64,000 bases of DNA from CAYLZN01 sp964387935 (lineage in GTDB: Bacteria; Acidobacteriota; Vicinamibacteria; Vicinamibacterales; JAFNAJ01), in contig CAYLZN010000001.1 in the NCBI GenBank assembly GCA_964387935.1, positions 38,710 to 102,709 of the forward strand, read 5' to 3'. Numbering within the stretch: position 1 is the first letter of the stretch; every line of letters begins with the position of its first letter. Made by a program: the position numbers and the translations under genes. This document shows positions 55,385-62,813 of this stretch, piece by piece. Below the pieces are notes generated by a model. The model was not told the DNA's origin and made no database searches. It saw only the letters and a list, made by a program, of their open reading frames with translations.

Positions 55385-56398
55385 ATGAAGATCGTACGTG
55401 CGTCGCTCCTCTGTGCCTTTGCGGCGGTCCTCTGGACGACCAGCGCCGGCACAGGGGCGCAGGAGAGTCCGCCCGCACCATCGGCGGTGGGCCAGGAGGC
55501 GTGCGCAGCCTGCCACGAGGAGATGGCCAAGCAGTTCGACCGGTCCGCTCACGGCCGGCTGGCGGCCTTCGAGCAGAACGCGCTGCCTCCGCGCTGCGAA
55601 TCGTGCCACGGGCCCGGCAGCAAGCACGCCGAGAGCGGCGACCCCGCCGACATCCGCAGCTTCAAGGCGATCGGCGTCCCTGAGGCCGCTGACACCTGCC
55701 TGTCCTGCCACCGGCAGGACCACGCGATCGAGTGGGCCGGCAGCGAGCATGCGCAGAGTGGGGTGGGCTGTACGAGCTGCCACCGGATTCACCAGTCGCG
55801 GGAGGTCGCCCCGGGCCTCATGCGAGCCGAGGGCATGACCACGACACACGCCACGGCTCCTGCGCGACGAGGGTCGTTGTCGAAGGAGCAGCCGCAGCTC
55901 TGCTACGACTGCCACAAGGAGCAGCGGGCACAGTTCATGTCCAGCTCGCACCACCCGGTGCGCGAGGGCCTCATGACCTGCACGAGCTGCCATCAGCCGC
56001 ACGGCCGGAACCTCGGCATGCTGAAGACCGACGAGCGCGTCAACGACCTCTGCTACACGTGCCACGCCAACAAGCAGGGGCCGTTCGTCTTCGAGCACGC
56101 GCCGGTCGAAGAGGACTGCCGGACATGCCACAGCCCGCACGGCACGGTGGCGAACAACCTGCTGAAGCAGGGGGAGCCGTTCCTGTGCCTGCAGTGTCAC
56201 GAGATGCACTTCCACTCGGCGCGCCTGGCGCCCAGCGGGCCAGCGTCCCTGCCCGTGGCGAGCTCGAACAACCCCCTCGGGTCGGTGAGCTTCATGGCGT
56301 CCTACAACACGCGCTGCACCAACTGCCACAACCGCGTCCACGGGTCCGACATGCCTTCGCAGGGCGTGACCGGTGGAGGCAAAGCGCTGACGCGCTGA
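55385..56398 (+). CDS. Periplasmic decaheme c-type cytochrome (MtrA/DmsE type)
   Basis: 337 residues from ATG 55385 (GGGAG upstream). Signal peptide (LLCAFAAVLWTTSAGTGA) and ten CxxCH heme-binding motifs in order: CAACH, CESCH, CLSCH, CTSCH, CYDCH, CTSCH, CYTCH, CRTCH, CLQCH, CTNCH. Length and heme count match MtrA/DmsE/PioA cytochromes, which sit in the outer-membrane barrel and carry electrons across it. The next gene, 11 bases on, encodes that barrel. An upstream in-frame ATG at 55325 is ignored since it falls near the promoter and lacks a signal. Confidence 0.93.
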   Translation: MKIVRASLLCAFAAVLWTTSAGTGAQESPPAPSAVGQEACAACHEEMAKQFDRSAHGRLAAFEQNALPPRCESCHGPGSKHAESGDPADIRSFKAIGVPEAADTCLSCHRQDHAIEWAGSEHAQSGVGCTSCHRIHQSREVAPGLMRAEGMTTTHATAPARRGSLSKEQPQLCYDCHKEQRAQFMSSSHHPVREGLMTCTSCHQPHGRNLGMLKTDERVNDLCYTCHANKQGPFVFEHAPVEEDCRTCHSPHGTVANNLLKQGEPFLCLQCHEMHFHSARLAPSGPASLPVASSNNPLGSVSFMASYNTRCTNCHNRVHGSDMPSQGVTGGGKALTR

Positions 56399-56409
56399 GG
56401 AGGAGCATC

Positions 56410-58623
56410 ATGCGCATTCGACATGCACTGACGCTCGCGCTCGTCGGCGTGCTCGGCGTAGCGCTGACGGATCCCGCGGCCGCGCAGAGCACGGCCCCGC
56501 AGACCACCCCGGCCCCGCAGGTGCAGGCTCCGGCCCCGCCGGCGGTCCCGCTCGGCAAGACGTTCGAAGGCATCTTCCGGCTGGGCGGGGTGGGGAGCAG
56601 CACGGATGGCAACCTGAACCGCGTTGGGGAGTACAACCTGCTCGAGAACACGGCGAACCTCGCGACCGAGTTCTGGGGCAACCGAGGCGGCACCTACTAC
56701 GACGTCGATGCCTTCTTCGGCGGCGATGCGCGGTCGCAGCGGTACGTGGCCGACCTGGACGTCAACCGGTTCGTCAAGGTCCACGCCAGCTACGTGCGGT
56801 TCCCCCATCGGCTCGACCACGACCCGTTGACCTACATGGACTCCGTGTCCCTGATCGGCGGCACCTTCGCGGTCAAGTCCGACGACACGGATCCGGGGGG
56901 ACGCTACGCCATCACCCAGGGTGAATGGAACGGCAACGTCGAGGTTCGCCTGCCGGCCGGCGTGAACTTCTTCCTCGGCCACCGGATGCAGACACGCGAC
57001 GGCACCCACCAGGTGATGACGATCGCGCACTGTTCGACGTGCCACACGACGGCCTACTTCCAGCGCATGGACGAGGTCACCCGGGACATCGTCGCCGGGG
57101 CGAAGTACGCGGCGGGACCGCTCGCGATCGAGTACCGCTTCGTCGACCGGAACTTCAAGGACGATGCCGCGACGCTGACGCATTTGTACGACAAGGCTCA
57201 GCAGCCGGCGCAGCTGACCGACGTGTTCCTGGGCCGCGTGCAGTACGACATCCGAAACGGCGCGCTGCCGTTTGCGGTCGTGCCGGAGGTGGAGAAGTCC
57301 ACGCACCACCTGCGCGCGGGCTGGACGCTGCCCAACGAGGCGTCGGTGCAGGGCACCTTCACGCGCAGCGAGTCGCGCAACAAGGACGAGGACCTGTCGT
57401 CGGAGTACACCGGCGTCACCGGTCGGGTGGTCGTGCCGTTCGGCTCGCGACTGACCTTCCGGGCTGACCTGCGACGTTACGAGATCAACGCGGACAGCAT
57501 CTTCATCGACGTGGTGGAGCCGGTGACCCCGGCGGGTCCCAATGCGGGGCTCACCTACGTTCAGGCGTACCCGATCATGGCGCCGATCGACTTCGTGCGG
57601 GAGTCGGCGCTCTCGAGGTCGCCGACGGAACTCGGCGCCGAACTGCTGTTCCGCCCGCTCAAGCGCACCTATCTGCGATTCGGCTACGAGTGGGAGCAGG
57701 TCGAGCGCGAGACGTTCGACGTCGAGAAGACGACCACCAACACGCTCACGTTCCTGGCGAGGAGCCAGGTGAGCAAGGAGGCCAGCCTGCGGTTCCGGTT
57801 CCAGTACCAGGACACGCAGGACCCGTTCACGTACGAGCACTCGGCGGTGCCCGAGGTGCTCCAGCCGTTCCAGAGCCCCGGGAACGTCCCGTTCACGGGC
57901 CTGCAGTACGACACGATGTACAAATCGCGCCAAGGACACCTGACGGCGTACCCGACGAAGGCGATGCGCATCGAGCCGACGTTCACGTGGTCGCCTGGCG
58001 AGCGGTCGGCGCTGACGGCGCACTACCGCTTCTACAAGGGGGAGAACGACGACCTCAACTTCTCCACGTGGGAGCGGCACACGGACAACATCGGGTTCGA
58101 CGCCTGGGTGGCCCCCGGCGAGAAGTGGACCCTGTCGGCCGGGTACCAGTACCAGAAGGAGAAACTGGAGACGCTCTTCAGTACGCTCGCGTTCATAGGT
58201 TGAGCGGCCGGCATCACCGGGGGCCAGTTTGGCTCCCTTTATGACATGGCCGGCTACGACCTCGACAATCACAACGCCTGGTTCGGTCTTCAGATCTTCC
58301 CCTCGTCTCGACTGGAGATCTTCGCCAACACGCTCTACAACCGCGGCAACGGCGCCATCACGGACTTCGGCTACGATGCGGGCGCGCTGACGTCAACCCT
58401 GGTGGGCCTCGATTACGCGCTGCAGTCGCAGTCGTTCTCGGGCTTCTCGGATCTCGACATGAACCGCTTCGACCAGGTCTTTGGCTTCAACTATCGACTG
58501 ACCAACGAGCTGATGCTGACGGCGTTCGGCGACTACGCGAACTACGACGACAACGAGCCCTGGCTGTACGACGCCACGGGCAAGTTCTTCAACTTCTATG
58601 CAGGAGTGAACTGGATATTCTAA
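56410..58623 (+). CDS. MtrB/PioB-like outer-membrane barrel with in-frame UGA (candidate selenoprotein or interrupted gene)
   Basis: ATG 56410 with GAGGAGGAG upstream; signal peptide ending DPAAAQS. Long alternating strands throughout, as in decaheme-associated porins. One CxxCH (CSTCH, Cys208-His212) lies inside the barrel. At codon 598 a TGA (58201-58203) interrupts the frame after TLFSTLAFIG; the same frame continues AAGITGGQFGSLYDMAGYD for 139 more codons of clear barrel strands, ending with Asn-Trp-Ile-Phe and TAA, the aromatic terminus needed for barrel assembly. Full length with read-through is 737 residues plus the UGA-coded one counted at 598. Sec, a nonsense mutation or a sequence error are the choices. 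Confidence 0.78.
58219..58237 (+). promoter_or_regulatory. Candidate SECIS hairpin of the barrel gene
   Basis: GGGGGCCA pairs with TGGCTCCC (eight pairs, one G-U) around the 3-base loop GUU, starting 23 bases after the UGA. Bacterial SECIS elements have their apical loop about 16-37 bases after the UGA with a G in the first two loop bases; both hold here. Confidence 0.45.
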
Positions 58624-58626
58624 AGA

Positions 58627-58678
58627 GGCGTACGGCGTACGACGTACGACGTACGGCGGCGTACGGCCAACGGCCGAC
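58627..58678 (+). repeat. Heptanucleotide array, GGCGTAC family
   Basis: GGCGTAC twice, GACGTAC twice, GGC, GGCGTAC, GGCCAAC, GGCCGAC, starting three bases after the barrel stop codon. Together with the inverted array at 58774-58815 it could form a long stem around the terminator. Confidence 0.88.
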
Positions 58679-58683
58679 AGGCG

Positions 58684-58712
58684 GCGGGCCGAGGGAGAGT
58701 CCCGCGGCCCGC
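58684..58712 (+). terminator. Terminator of the cytochrome-barrel operon
   Basis: GCGGGCCG (58684-58691) pairs with CGGCCCGC (58705-58712); the enclosed GGGA-GAG-TCCC extends the hairpin. Followed by only a weak T-rich tail. Confidence 0.6.
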
Positions 58713-58773
58713 TTCGCCGTTGTCGGGACGGTGTTACGCCGCAGACTGACCACACACCGCCGTGCGCCCAACC

Positions 58774-58815
58774 GTACGCCAACCGTACGCCGCCGTACGC
58801 CGTACGCCGTACGCC
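58774..58815 (-). repeat. Heptanucleotide array, GGCGTAC family (inverted)
   Basis: GTACGCC five times, with AACC and GCC spacers; the reverse complement of the unit at 58627. It ends two bases before a TACAAT box. Confidence 0.88.
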
Positions 58816-58817
58816 GC

Positions 58818-58823
58818 TACAAT
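58818..58823 (+). promoter_or_regulatory. Possible -10 box of the GNAT gene
   Basis: TACAAT, eight bases before ATG 58832, which would make the message leaderless. The -35 position falls in the repeat array. Confidence 0.4.
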
Positions 58824-58831
58824 CCTTCCCC

Positions 58832-59551
58832 ATGCCCCTCGACACCCTCGGCGATCCCATCGGCGACCCCTTGCCCGCCTGGGTGCCTCCACAGAGGCCT
58901 CCGCGGGACGTGATGGTCGGTCGGTGCTCCACGGTGGAACCGCTGGACCCCGGACGACATGGCCAGGATCTGTTCGAGGCGAACATCGCGGACGCCACGG
59001 GCCGGGCGTGGACGTACCTCCCCTACGGCCCGTTTTCCACGCTCGACGAGTTTCTCGCGTGGATGCGGGCGGCCTGCCTCGGCGACGATCCCCTCTTCTA
59101 CGCCATCGTGGACGCGAGCACGAGACAGGCCGTCGGTGTCGCCAGCTACCTTCGCATCATGCCGGCGAGCGGGTCGATCGAGATCGGCCACATCAACTTC
59201 TCGCCGCGACTGCAGCGGAGCCCTGCCGCCACGGAGGCGATGTATCTGATGATGAGGCGCGCCTTCGAGCTCGGATACCGGCGCTACGAGTGGAAGTGCG
59301 ACGCGCTGAACGGCAGGTCGCGAAGGGCCGCGCAGCGGCTGGGGTTCTCGTTCGAAGGGGTATTCCGCCAGGCAACGGTCTACAAGAACAGGAACCGCGA
59401 CACCGCGTGGTACGCGGTCATCGACCGCGAGTGGCCGGGCCTGGACGCCGCGTTCCGGCAGTGGCTGGCCGCGGACAACTTCGGTCCGGACGGCCGTCAG
59501 CGCACGAGCCTCTCGGCGCTCACCGATCCCCTGCTGCACGCGCGAGGGTGA
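58832..59551 (+). CDS. GNAT-family acetyltransferase (RimJ/RimL type)
   Basis: 239 residues. The acetyl-CoA fold is visible in FYAIVDASTRQAVGVASYLRI, then SIEIGHINFSPRLQRSPAATEAMYLMMRRAF (acceptor and CoA region), YEWKCDALNGRSRRAAQRLGFSFEGVFRQA and a C-terminal WYAVIDREWPGLDAAF. Related to enzymes acetylating ribosomal-protein N-termini or small amines; the acceptor is unknown. Confidence 0.88.
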   Translation: MPLDTLGDPIGDPLPAWVPPQRPPRDVMVGRCSTVEPLDPGRHGQDLFEANIADATGRAWTYLPYGPFSTLDEFLAWMRAACLGDDPLFYAIVDASTRQAVGVASYLRIMPASGSIEIGHINFSPRLQRSPAATEAMYLMMRRAFELGYRRYEWKCDALNGRSRRAAQRLGFSFEGVFRQATVYKNRNRDTAWYAVIDREWPGLDAAFRQWLAADNFGPDGRQRTSLSALTDPLLHARG

Positions 59552-59612
59552 CCCGAAGGGACCTGTAACGTTCACCGAATCCGAGAATCCTCTGTCTGGG
59601 AGCGTTCGCCGA

Positions 59613-61391
59613 GTGTCGTTCGGCAGTTTTCTGCAACGTGGCTGGAGCGTGGCCGCGGTGGGCCTGTTGCTGGCCGCCGCCCTGGCTGCCGTGGCGTGGT
59701 ACGACTACCGCGCGACGCGAACCGAACTGCTGACCCTGCTGCGGGTCCAGGCGGCGTCCACACGCGACACCATTGCTGCGGCCGCTCGCTCGAATCGGGC
59801 CGCCGCGCGCGAGGCAGAGGAACAGATCACCCAGCGCCTGCTCGACAACGCACGATGGCTCGCTGAACTCGACCGCCGTCACGAACTGACCCAGGCGGTC
59901 GTCGACGACCTGGCGCGCCGGAATCACCTGTTCCGCGTCACGGTGCTCGCGGCGGACGGCCGCCAGGACATCAGCACACACGCGCCTGGCGAGAGCCCCG
60001 GCACCGGCCAGGGGCAGGGACGTGGGTCCGGTCGCGGACCGGGATGGGGCCCTGGCGGCCCTCCGTGGGCGGTTGGCAGCGGAGCCTCGCTCGCGGCGCC
60101 GCTGCTGAGTGGAGAGCAGCAAGAAGCGTCGACGCGTGTACATGAAGGCCGGCGGGCGGGCGTTGCCCGCCTGGCGGCCGGCGTCCGAAGGTCGGGCGGC
60201 GGCGCGATCGTCATCAACGCGGATGCCGGCGACGTCGTCGCCCTCCAGCGTCAGTCGTCCCTGGACGCGCTGTTCGAAGACATCGTCCGCGGCACCGCGG
60301 ACATTGCCTACGTCGTCTGCGACCAGGGAGCCGTGCGACGCGCTGCCGGGGAGCTGCCCACCGAAGACGTGGGGCCCGCAGCGTCGGCCACACCCTCGAC
60401 GGAGACCGGAGCGGAGACACCGGCCGAACGGTTCACGAGCGCCGGCGGCCGCCGCGTCCTCGAAGTGAGCGGCCCGCTCGTCGTGGCCGAGGGCGAAGCG
60501 GGGCTGTTGAGGCTCGGCATGCGGCTCGATGCGGTGATGCGAGCCGAACGCCGCCTGCTGCCGCGCATTGCGATCTCACTCGGAGCGGGGTTGGTGCTCG
60601 GCGGCCTGGCGTTCGGCCTCCTGTGGCTGCGGCGGGAGTACGGCACGCTGAGCGCGGAACACCAGCGCGCTCAGGAAGCGCTCCGACGGCGGGACAGGCT
60701 CGCGGCCATGGGCGAACTGGCTGCGACCGTGGCGCACGAGGTGCGCAACCCGCTCAACGCGATCGCCATGAGCGCGCAGCGACTGCGCCGGGAGGTCTTC
60801 GACGACCTCGTGCCAGAGCGCCCGGATCTGGCCGACTCGGCCGACCTCGTGGGCGTCATCCAGCAGGAGTCGCGGCGCATCGACGACATCGTGCGCCAGT
60901 TCCTCGAGTTCGCGCGGCCGCCGGCGCTGGCCCCGCGCGCGGTGGACCTCCGAGCCTTCCTCCAGTCAGCTGGTGACGCGGCGCGCGCCGCCGCTGAGGC
61001 CCGAGGAGTGTCGGTGGACGTGGACGTGACGCGCGCGGGCGAGGCCGAGGTCGACCCGGCCCAGCTCCGCCAGGTGATCGACAACCTGCTGCGGAACGCG
61101 ATCGAGGCCACGGCGCGGGGTGGACGCGTGGTGGTGAGCGCCACGTCCGCCGGGCGCGGCCACGACATCGAGGTGCGCGACACCGGGGCAGGCATCCCCG
61201 ACGACGTGCTGCCCCGGGTGTTCGACCTCTATTTCACGACGAAGCCGGACGGCACGGGGGTCGGCCTGGCGGTGAGTCAACAGATCGTCAGCGCCCACGG
61301 GGGCACGATCGAAGTGGAATCGACGCCGGGACAGGGCACGACCATGCGGGTGCGACTGCCCGGCCGGATTGAACGACAGCGCCATGCCTGA
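59613..61391 (+). CDS. Membrane sensor histidine kinase (ZraS/NtrB-like)
   Basis: 592 residues from GTG 59613 (GGGAG upstream). Span 1 (VAAVGLLLAAALAAVAW, about residues 12-28), a periplasmic sensor of about 280 residues with a Gly-rich insertion (GTGQGQGRGSGRGPGWGPGG), span 2 (ISLGAGLVLGGLAFGLLWL), H-box ATVAHEVRNPLNAIAMSAQRL and ATPase domain (NLLRNAIEATARGG, DTGAGIPDDV, PDGTGVGLAVSQQIV). The periplasmic part and the RND pump next door suggest metal or envelope-stress sensing. Confidence 0.88.
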   Translation: MSFGSFLQRGWSVAAVGLLLAAALAAVAWYDYRATRTELLTLLRVQAASTRDTIAAAARSNRAAAREAEEQITQRLLDNARWLAELDRRHELTQAVVDDLARRNHLFRVTVLAADGRQDISTHAPGESPGTGQGQGRGSGRGPGWGPGGPPWAVGSGASLAAPLLSGEQQEASTRVHEGRRAGVARLAAGVRRSGGGAIVINADAGDVVALQRQSSLDALFEDIVRGTADIAYVVCDQGAVRRAAGELPTEDVGPAASATPSTETGAETPAERFTSAGGRRVLEVSGPLVVAEGEAGLLRLGMRLDAVMRAERRLLPRIAISLGAGLVLGGLAFGLLWLRREYGTLSAEHQRAQEALRRRDRLAAMGELAATVAHEVRNPLNAIAMSAQRLRREVFDDLVPERPDLADSADLVGVIQQESRRIDDIVRQFLEFARPPALAPRAVDLRAFLQSAGDAARAAAEARGVSVDVDVTRAGEAEVDPAQLRQVIDNLLRNAIEATARGGRVVVSATSAGRGHDIEVRDTGAGIPDDVLPRVFDLYFTTKPDGTGVGLAVSQQIVSAHGGTIEVESTPGQGTTMRVRLPGRIERQRHA

Positions 61392-62757
61392 GCGTCACGT
61401 CCTGGTCGTCGACGATGAGGAAGCCCAGCGCACGGTGCTGGCCGGGTTCCTGCGGAAGCGCGGGCTGCGGGTCACTCCGCTCGGGAGCGTCGACGAAGCG
61501 CTGTCAGCAGCGGCCACGACCGTGGTCGATCTCGTCCTGACGGACCTGCGGATGCCCGGCAAGACGGGCGTCACGCTGATCGAGGCCCTGCGTCGCCTGA
61601 ACCCCGAGATCCCGGTCATCGTCATGACGGCCCACGGCACCGTGGCCAGCGCCGTCGAGGCCATGAAGAAGGGTGCCGCCGACTACCTGACCAAGCCCGT
61701 CGATCTGGACGAACTCGACGTCCTGGTCCACCGGACGCTCGAGCGGCGGGCGATCGAGTCCGAGAACCGCGAGTTGCGCGAGCAGCTCGCGTCGCGCTAT
61801 CGCCTGGCGGGCCTCGACACGTCGAACGCGAGGATGGCGGCCGCGATCAACACCGCGGCGAGGGCGGCCGTCAGCCGCGCGACGATTCTGATCAAGGGCG
61901 AGAGCGGAACCGGCAAGGAGCTCCTGGCACGGGCCATCCACGTGGCGAGCCCACGGGCGCGCGGCCCGTTCGTGCCCGTCAACGTGGCTGCGCTGCCGGA
62001 CACGCTGATCGAATCCGAGCTGTTCGGCCACGAGCGCGGGGCGTTCACCGGCGCCGACCGCGAACACCGGGGCCGCTTCGAGATGGCCGACGGAGGCACG
62101 CTGCTGCTGGACGAAATCGGGGATCTCCCGCGCGGCAGCCAGGTGAAACTGCTGCGGGCACTCCAGGAGCAGACCATCGAGCGGCTGGGCGGCACCCGAC
62201 CAATCAAGATCGACGTGCGCGTGGTCGCGGCCACCAACCGTGACCTGGAAGGCATGGTCCGCAGCGGCGCCTTCCGCGAGGACCTCTACTACCGCCTGAA
62301 CGTGGTGGTCATCGACCTGCCTCCCCTGCGCGAACGCCGCGAGGACATCCCGCTGCTCGTCGAGCGGTTCCTCGAGCGCTTTGCCGCCGAGAGCCACGCG
62401 GGCGCCAAGACGATCTCCCGCGAGGCGATGGACCTGCTGCTGAAGTACTCGTACCCGGGGAACGTGCGTGAGCTCGAGAACCTCATCCTGCGGGCGGTCG
62501 TGCTCGCCCGGGGTCCGCAGGTCACGTCTGCGGACCTGCCGCTCCACGTGAGCGAACTGGCGGCGGAGACCCCACCCGAGGCGCGGACGTTCGTCGACCG
62601 CGTCGCCGAATTCGAACGTCGGCTCATCGTCGAGGCGCTCGCGCGGGCGGACGGCGTCCAGACCCGGGCGGCGCGGCTGCTGGGAATGAGCGAGCGCCAC
62701 CTGCGCTACAAGCTGAGGAAATACGGGCTCGACGCCGGCGCCCACCCCAGCGAATAA
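61384..62757 (+). CDS. Sigma54-dependent response regulator (ZraR/NtrC-like)
   Basis: 457 residues; ATG 61384 overlaps the kinase stop, ATG 61369 is an alternative. Receiver (LVVDDEEAQRT, phosphoacceptor in LTDLRMPGKTG, TKPVDL), AAA+ domain with GESGTGKE, the [13 protein letters not shown] sigma54 motif and GTLLLDEIG, and a Fis-type DNA-binding end (GVQTRAARLLGMSERHLRYKLRKY). Forms a two-component system with the kinase upstream. Confidence 0.93.
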   Translation: MPERHVLVVDDEEAQRTVLAGFLRKRGLRVTPLGSVDEALSAAATTVVDLVLTDLRMPGKTGVTLIEALRRLNPEIPVIVMTAHGTVASAVEAMKKGAADYLTKPVDLDELDVLVHRTLERRAIESENRELREQLASRYRLAGLDTSNARMAAAINTAARAAVSRATILIKGESGTGKELLARAIHVASPRARGPFVPVNVAALPDTLIESELFGHERGAFTGADREHRGRFEMADGGTLLLDEIGDLPRGSQVKLLRALQEQTIERLGGTRPIKIDVRVVAATNRDLEGMVRSGAFREDLYYRLNVVVIDLPPLRERREDIPLLVERFLERFAAESHAGAKTISREAMDLLLKYSYPGNVRELENLILRAVVLARGPQVTSADLPLHVSELAAETPPEARTFVDRVAEFERRLIVEALARADGVQTRAARLLGMSERHLRYKLRKYGLDAGAHPSE

Positions 62758-62759
62758 CC

Positions 62760-62808
62760 GTACGCCGTCGTACGCCTCCAGACCGTACGCCGCCGTACGC
62801 CGTACGCC
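62760..62808 (-). repeat. Heptanucleotide array, GGCGTAC family (inverted)
   Basis: Five copies of GTACGCC with spacers GTC, TCCAGACC and GCC, starting two bases after the regulator stop and ending five bases before the RND stop codon, i.e. at a convergent junction. Confidence 0.87.
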
Positions 62809-62813
62809 CTTCC

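Noticed and set aside
58246..58623. Independent 125-residue gene after the barrel
   Set aside because: It is in the same frame as the barrel, has no ribosome binding site or signal peptide and consists of barrel strands; it is the C-terminus of the same protein.
6200..62808. CRISPR array or phase-variation tract at the 7-base repeats
   Set aside because: Units are contiguous 7-mers without unique spacers, so not CRISPR; no contingency gene start depends on them apart from the decarboxylase tail.
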